DNA of 64,000 bases from Tyto alba (lineage: Eukaryota; Chordata; Aves; Strigiformes; Tytonidae). Position 1 is the stretch's first letter. Each line of letters starts with the position of its first letter. The translations under genes were made by a program, and so were the position numbers. Positions 58,597-64,000 of the stretch are shown piece after piece. A model generated the notes under the pieces. That model was not told the origin of the DNA. It worked only from the letters and a program-made list of their open reading frames with translations, and ran no database searches. The DNA lies in NCBI RefSeq assembly GCF_018691265.1, contig NW_024881324.1:3785730-3849729 (forward strand), given 5' to 3'.

Positions 58597-61170
58597 TGTA
58601 TGCTTATTTCCAGAAAATTCAAAAGCAAGTCATACACCAGCAAACTGCCCTCACATATCACAGAAATCTTTGTGAAAGGGCAAATCTTTTGTGAAAACCA
58701 AAGCTCCAACATGTGTAACAAAAAGCAGAAAGAAAGGTGCTATCATAAATTAGTGATTAGTGATTTTTTTTTTTTTTTTTTTTCAGCAGTGTGGTGAAAT
58801 AAACGTAGTATTTTTCTGGCACTGTTTAAAACTGGTTTTGTGCATGTATTTATTCATTTGTATGATGAGCACTTTTGTTAATTCAGCAAGTATCAAAACT
58901 GTAGCAGGGAAGGATAACATGGAGGAAACTGGTAACAGTTATTTAAAATAATTTATTTAATACTTATGATTTTATTTTTTCTTAACTCTTTGCAGGTTAG
59001 TGTGATAGTAGGCTGGAATATCACTAGGAATTATCATGCCAAAGTCGATCTTACTTCTGCTAGTGTTTAAAATGTAATTAATGAACATGTCACTGACAGA
59101 AGTGTTAATCTCCACACCTTTGTCTCTGACACAGAAGGTAGAGTCTAGCAGCCTAATAAAAAGGGCTGCAAATCAAAGACAGCTCATCTCCATTGGTGTT
59201 ATTACTTGGTGCAAATCTCAGATTTTCTCTTTCATGTATATAAAGTACTGCTGAGGGATTGTACTAGTTCATTCGCTGTGGTCCTTTTCAAATATTAGTA
59301 TCAATAATACCTCTAGTACTGCAAACATATATATGCACTAATAATCTGTTTGAATTCACAGTTTTCCTCTCTTTCCAAAGATTGAGACCACTGTTCTTAG
59401 AGATTCTCAATATCTGTATATAACTCTTAAATTGACATTTAGTCTATATTAAAAGATTGGTAAAACTTTTTTTTTCTTTCTTGCCCTAGTTAAAGTGGGA
59501 TTTTAATCTTAATTTGTGGCATGGGGATTTCCAGGTATTGACCACAGTCGTTTTATGTAGGGGCTGAAGTATATGGTTTTCTATACAATGTAGAGCTCAG
59601 TGTCTTTTTCCACATAGAGATTAATATGTGCTTTGTTTTCTGGGTCCATGAACTGCTGACACTGCTACTCTTCATGGGTTTCCAAACAATAACAGCATGC
59701 TGATGGTTTTGCAGGCTTGAGAAACAAGAAGCCTTTGGGAAACTGGCAAGAATCATACAGACTTTGAGAAATAGTAAATAGCAAATAATTTATCTGATAA
59801 GTTTAGTTGTTTTTCTCCTACTTAGCAGCCTGGGGACAATGCAGTTTCCCTCCTATGAATGTCACCATAGTAAAAATTTTATAAGAAATAGATTTTTTTC
59901 TAGTAGCAGTTCTTTGCAGTGATTTGTCGTAAGACCTTTGTATGGATAGCTGTGGCTAGTGTATTGCTGTTTGTGTTGCGGTAACACCTGTGGGTCCCCA
60001 TGATGGACTGGATGCCTGTTAACTAGTCCAGTGAATAAATACATGCCAAAAGGACAGACTTTCTCCTTGGCTCCACTTCTTCCTCTCCCGTTCTGTACTT
60101 TTCGTTTGGATGAAACTTCCCAGGGAAATGTACATCGAATTCGCTAATGATAAGCTCTGACTTACTTAGCAAATATGTCTTAACGTATCTTAGTCTTGTT
60201 ATGCTCAAAATCTTGTTTATGGACAAAGAGGAAATGCATCTTATATAAAAATCTTATCTATTTATTTTTTTTAGTGTAATTGAAATCTTAACCAGCTAAC
60301 CGAAGAATCATTAATAAGCTAGATCACATTATTACTGAAGAAAAAGAGGGCTTCTATGCAGAAAATGTTTTTATAATAATAAAGCAACTAACACTGTTAT
60401 GCACTCACCTAGTTTCTACCATCTTTCCTTGATGTTATGCTCATCCTTCCCCGGCTTCTTCAAGTCTTAAGCTTGGTGGCTTCTTTCTGCTTGTGGTGTT
60501 ACCTGTGTTGGCAGTATCTGGAGTCCTTCCCTGGAAGGAAGGTGATGTTCCTGTTAATGGTTTCTTCTTCTTTGTTCTAGGGTCCACTTGGGGACATTTT
60601 TATCAGTTTGCTAGCAAGCATTTCTCTCTATTGGTCTACAGCTCCCTGTTGCATCCAAATTTACTATACATGGTTCATTCTGTGTATGTTAGATACCTGT
60701 TCTTTGTTCTCTTTGTTACACCTAAATCCAGTTTTCTCTGTCTTCAGGTCCACATTTCTTTAAGTGACCATTGGTGAGTCTTTTTTATAACTATGGCTGT
60801 TGTCTTCAGTACCAAGCCTATGCCCCATCTTTTGTAATCCCATGCCTGTACTCCTCTACACCATCTCCTGTGTCTCCACTTCTCAGGGCCTCTGCTATGT
60901 TTCCGTAGGCCTGTGCGTACTACATCACTATGTTATAGAACTGTTGTGCTAGCATACAGAGATAAGAAAAAGTAACACAAAATAGCTACAGATATCTGGT
61001 GAATTAGAAAAAAATAAAATGCTGTTATGTTTAAATCAGATAAAACAAAGTGCAGGGAGGTCAAAAAAAGTGTAGCCGGAGAAGCTAGGCTTCTATCTCA
61101 GAGCAAGCCTGATGTGGCTCAGTCCAGAGGTCTTGCAAAATCAGTGCAAAGCTTATGGCTTTCTATATAG

Positions 61171-61204
61171 CACTGGCAATACAGAAATATCACTGGCAAT
61201 ACAG
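61171..61204. repeat. 20-bp tandem duplication
   Basis: CACTGGCAATACAG occurs at 61,171-61,184 and again exactly at 61,191-61,204. Confidence 0.85.
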
Positions 61205-61510
61205 GATTACAGGGCTATATGGTTGCTGTCCTTGTTAATATGTGTATGGTTTACACTGTCTCCATGTGAGTTATTATTGCTTTCATTTTAATGCTAACAA
61301 AGTGGGCCAAATGGTGGCTTCGTTTCAAATGGTAAAATTTTATTATCTAGACCCTGGTTAATAGCAAAACATTGTATATAATGTTAGTGATTAGGGACTG
61401 CGTTTAATTTACATACTTACTGTGTGAAAAAGCAGTTTGCATATATGTTTGTGCAGCTCCAATTTATGTTTAAAGATATTTGAGGATTCTATGGGATAAA
61501 TTATTGAGGG

Positions 61511-61562
61511 TTTCCCTCCCTCCCTCCTTTCCCCCCTTCTTCTTTCTCTCCCTCCTTCCTCC
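61511..61562. repeat. CCCT-rich polypyrimidine tract
   Basis: CCCTCCCTCCCTCC leads into CT-rich sequence, with no purine for about 50 bp. Confidence 0.8.
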
Positions 61563-63399
61563 AGGAATAAAGTAGTACAAAACATAACCAAATGTGGATG
61601 GCATATATGGAAAGAGGGAGATGAGGTAGAACAGAATCATTCCTTGTTGCTTGTAAGATTTTGGTTTTGCCAATATGGAATAATTGTTAGAGTGATGTAT
61701 ATTTTATATAGATATATAATAATTGTTAGAAAATCTTTTATCAGTATGACAGAGGGATGGCGTAGGTTTCATGTTCTGATTAATTCATAATATGCTATAA
61801 GAAATTTCATCTAGGACTTAAAATATTTGTGGTTTACAACTCTTGGACACTGTTGATGGGAAGAAGGTAGTATGAACTGTTGGGAAGGGGAGAAAACAGC
61901 ACAAGCAGAAGGGGCTGGGTCAAACTTTGGGGCTGAGTGCTCTCTTTGGCATGTTATGATGGATGGGTCTGATACCATCAAAAAGTATAATGTAACCCAT
62001 ATGTTTTCTTTTAAAATTTCTGAAGTATGTGATTTCATTTCTTACTTTCTTCCTCTGGGAAACTTTTAATGAAAGAAATTTGCTTTGCTTCAAATTTTTG
62101 ATGTATGTACCTGGAGGAATTTGAAGAAACAACACGGTTATTACTCTGTCCACCTGTTTGTCCTGTGTTTGGAATAACCAAAGACAGTAACATTACCTTT
62201 CTTTTACTCAAGTGAAATCTGGACAAAGCACTTCCCTTCAATGCAGGTTAATATAATATAAAATTTAATTCACACAAATGTACAATAAATATAATGCAGG
62301 AATGTTTATTCCATATGAACATTCCACATGATTCCTGAAAGAAATAAAATCACCAAACACATTATCCATACGGAAAACCTGTTTTCTCAAGTAGGTTTTT
62401 AAATAGTAAAAAATCCCAGAAATGTGAATCTAATGTGGCTCTAAGGCAGGCAATAAAGTGCAACAAAGCTGTAAAAAATAGAGTTATTTCTTTGGTTGTG
62501 GTTCAGGAACTACAGAAGTCCTTTGTCATCCGCAGATGCATGTTGCAAGAAATCATCTAAATATGGCTAATATGAAAAACGTTATAGAATAATATTCCAC
62601 TATAACACCACCTTCCAGATGTTCGTTCTGCAGCAAGGTGTTCATTATTGGATTCAATAACAAGTGATTGTGCATCCTCCTATACAACTTTATAGAAGTA
62701 AACATACTTAACTGTTCTTTACAGTGGTTAGCATGTAAAATTAAAGGCTGCTTATAGCCAACTTGACAGGGTTTTTTTTTGCCTAGGTTGTTCATTCATA
62801 CACTACAATAGCAGAGAAATATTTGTCGATTTCCATAAAACTGCTTATGATTCTCTCTTAGAAGATGAGAGTAATTATCCACCCCCACAAAATTAGGAAA
62901 TGAAATAACACTAATAAACAGAGTTGTAAAAGAGATTTACATAAAATATATCCTTAATGTGAAGAATCTACAGCCTGAAAAAGAGTACTGTGCTTGAGCG
63001 GAACTTGTGAAAATTCATTCATATGAAGTTGAGATTAGACCTATATGTTCTAAGTAAAGAATGTCTTTCTTTCTGTACAGAGTTTGACTTAATCTTTATA
63101 AAATACACTGTGGCAAAATGAAGCTTAGAGGTAAAGTGAACAATGCTCATCCAAAGGTGAAGGATATAGGCCAGAGCCTCATTTCACTTTTAAACACCAA
63201 AACCCATTTCACAGGGCTTTGGGGAGATTTGAGTGATGTGTCAAAGACCCTTCTTGCCTGTAATAATTTAGTCCCAGCATGATTTGACTAAAAGGGCACG
63301 TGGGCACGCGGGCCTGTAAGAAAAAGAAGCTCCACCAAGGTGAAATTCCCGCAGTTCCAGGTTGTCTCTGGAGTGCTCTCCGCAGGCTCCTGGTCACAG

Positions 63400-63960
63400 C
63401 TGTCGGAGATTTGGATGCCGCTCCTCACCTGGGACCGTGGGTCACTTTGCTCAGATGCTTTTGCTCTGGAAGCTGAGGATGAGCCCTCAGGGGCGGCCCT
63501 CGTGATTCCTGGTGCTTGACTCAGCCGCCATTATGCCGGTGTCTCTGCTGACCCATGCGGATTTAATGCAAATCAGCATTGAATCAAATCAGTTGAAGCA
63601 GCCTCGATTTTTGGTCCGTGGTTAGATTAGCTATGATGAGTGCTCTATCTGTCATTCATCCGTGCTTTGAAATATGAGGAATAATGATGCTTTTCAAAAC
63701 AGAGAAAACATCCTGAGTGTTATCTCCATATTCAGTATGCAAGTTTCCTCTTCCCGCCCCCAGTTATGTAAATGACAGTGGTGAAGGATAGCTGCTTGAG
63801 TTCCCCCAGATGGAAAGTTTACGTTAGCTTATTTGGCCTTCTCCATGCAGCCCCCTCTCTATTTTAGGCAGCAGTAGATTGAGGAGATTGCAGCTGAGTT
63901 AATTTGCCTCATCCGTTAAGTCAAAATAAAGTGCTTCATCAATAGTCCATTTCTTCTTGC
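63400..63960. promoter_or_regulatory. Candidate intronic regulatory element
   Basis: A stretch of high-complexity, repeat-free sequence. It holds an AP-1/MARE-like TGACTCAGC (63,517-63,525) next to GCCGCCATTATG (YY1-like), a perfect octamer ATGCAAAT (63,566-63,573) and several homeodomain-type TAAT words (such as TTAATTTGC near 63,899). The motif density suggests an enhancer, but conservation cannot be judged from one sequence. Confidence 0.3.
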
Positions 63961-64000
63961 TTACACTGTTAGAAAGATTAGTCTGATTTTTCCCTCTGAA

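Larger units (their letters stand above)
54652..64000 (+). other. 5' part of ADCY1 intron 1
   Basis: The intron continues to the window end. I found no segment resembling the next ADCY1 exon, which should begin the sixth helix and the linker to the first catalytic domain. The first 800 bp are still CpG island. Beyond are AT-rich DNA, a T11-A10 block at 58,576-58,596, a poly-T run at about 58,763-58,783, a CCCT-rich tract at about 61,511-61,562, a small tandem duplication at 61,171-61,204 and a complex block at about 63,400-63,960. Confidence 0.8.

Noticed and set aside
58763..58790. Strong poly-T plus CAG acceptor-like site in intron 1
   Set aside because: Downstream sequence does not encode any part of ADCY1 and no donor-bounded conserved exon is visible; probably a simple poly-T run.

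Overview
The window looks like a stretch of bird nuclear genome. It contains several fragments of CR1 LINEs, the dominant avian non-LTR retrotransposon, ending in the typical ATTCTATG-type 3' repeats. It also contains avian-type endogenous retrovirus (ERV) LTRs. Most of it is AT-rich non-coding DNA, and there is one sharp CpG island carrying the first coding exon of a vertebrate gene. The LTR types resemble those I associate with Neoaves rather than landfowl, but I cannot confirm species or chromosome.

Layout. Positions 1-53,000 are intergenic; I recognise no cellular protein-coding exon there. The repeats are: an ERV remnant at 1,565-3,575 (LTR, tRNA-Lys primer-binding site, an array of about 48-bp repeats); two LTRs on the minus strand at 10,681-11,771 and 14,728-15,738; a CR1 3' end at 25,360-26,090 (plus) with an open 206-codon ORF2 tail; an unusual ERV remnant at 29,850-30,322, where an LTR-like end, a tRNA-Ser primer-binding site and a decayed gag-like start are followed by an inverted copy of the LTR-like segment; and CR1 pieces at 22,818-22,900 (plus), 40,255-40,477 (plus), 41,554-41,685 (minus) and 43,228-43,930 (minus).

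The only gene I can support is ADCY1, the Ca2+/calmodulin-stimulated adenylyl cyclase type 1. Its first coding exon lies at 53,983-54,651 on the plus strand inside a CpG island (about 53,015-55,480), ends at a strong splice donor, and encodes the N-terminus plus the first five membrane segments of the first six-helix bundle. A 22-codon upstream ORF overlaps its start codon. From 54,652 to the window end is the 5' part of intron 1; exon 2 and the catalytic domains are outside the window. A complex-sequence block near 63,400-63,960 is a candidate intronic regulatory element.

How it fits together: this is the 5' flank, promoter and start of a long neuronal signalling gene, preceded by a repeat-littered gene-poor interval. 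All mobile elements seen are truncated, mutated or solo LTRs, and none looks capable of moving. Family-level repeat calls rest on recognition without a database; the splice and homology calls for ADCY1 are the firmest part.
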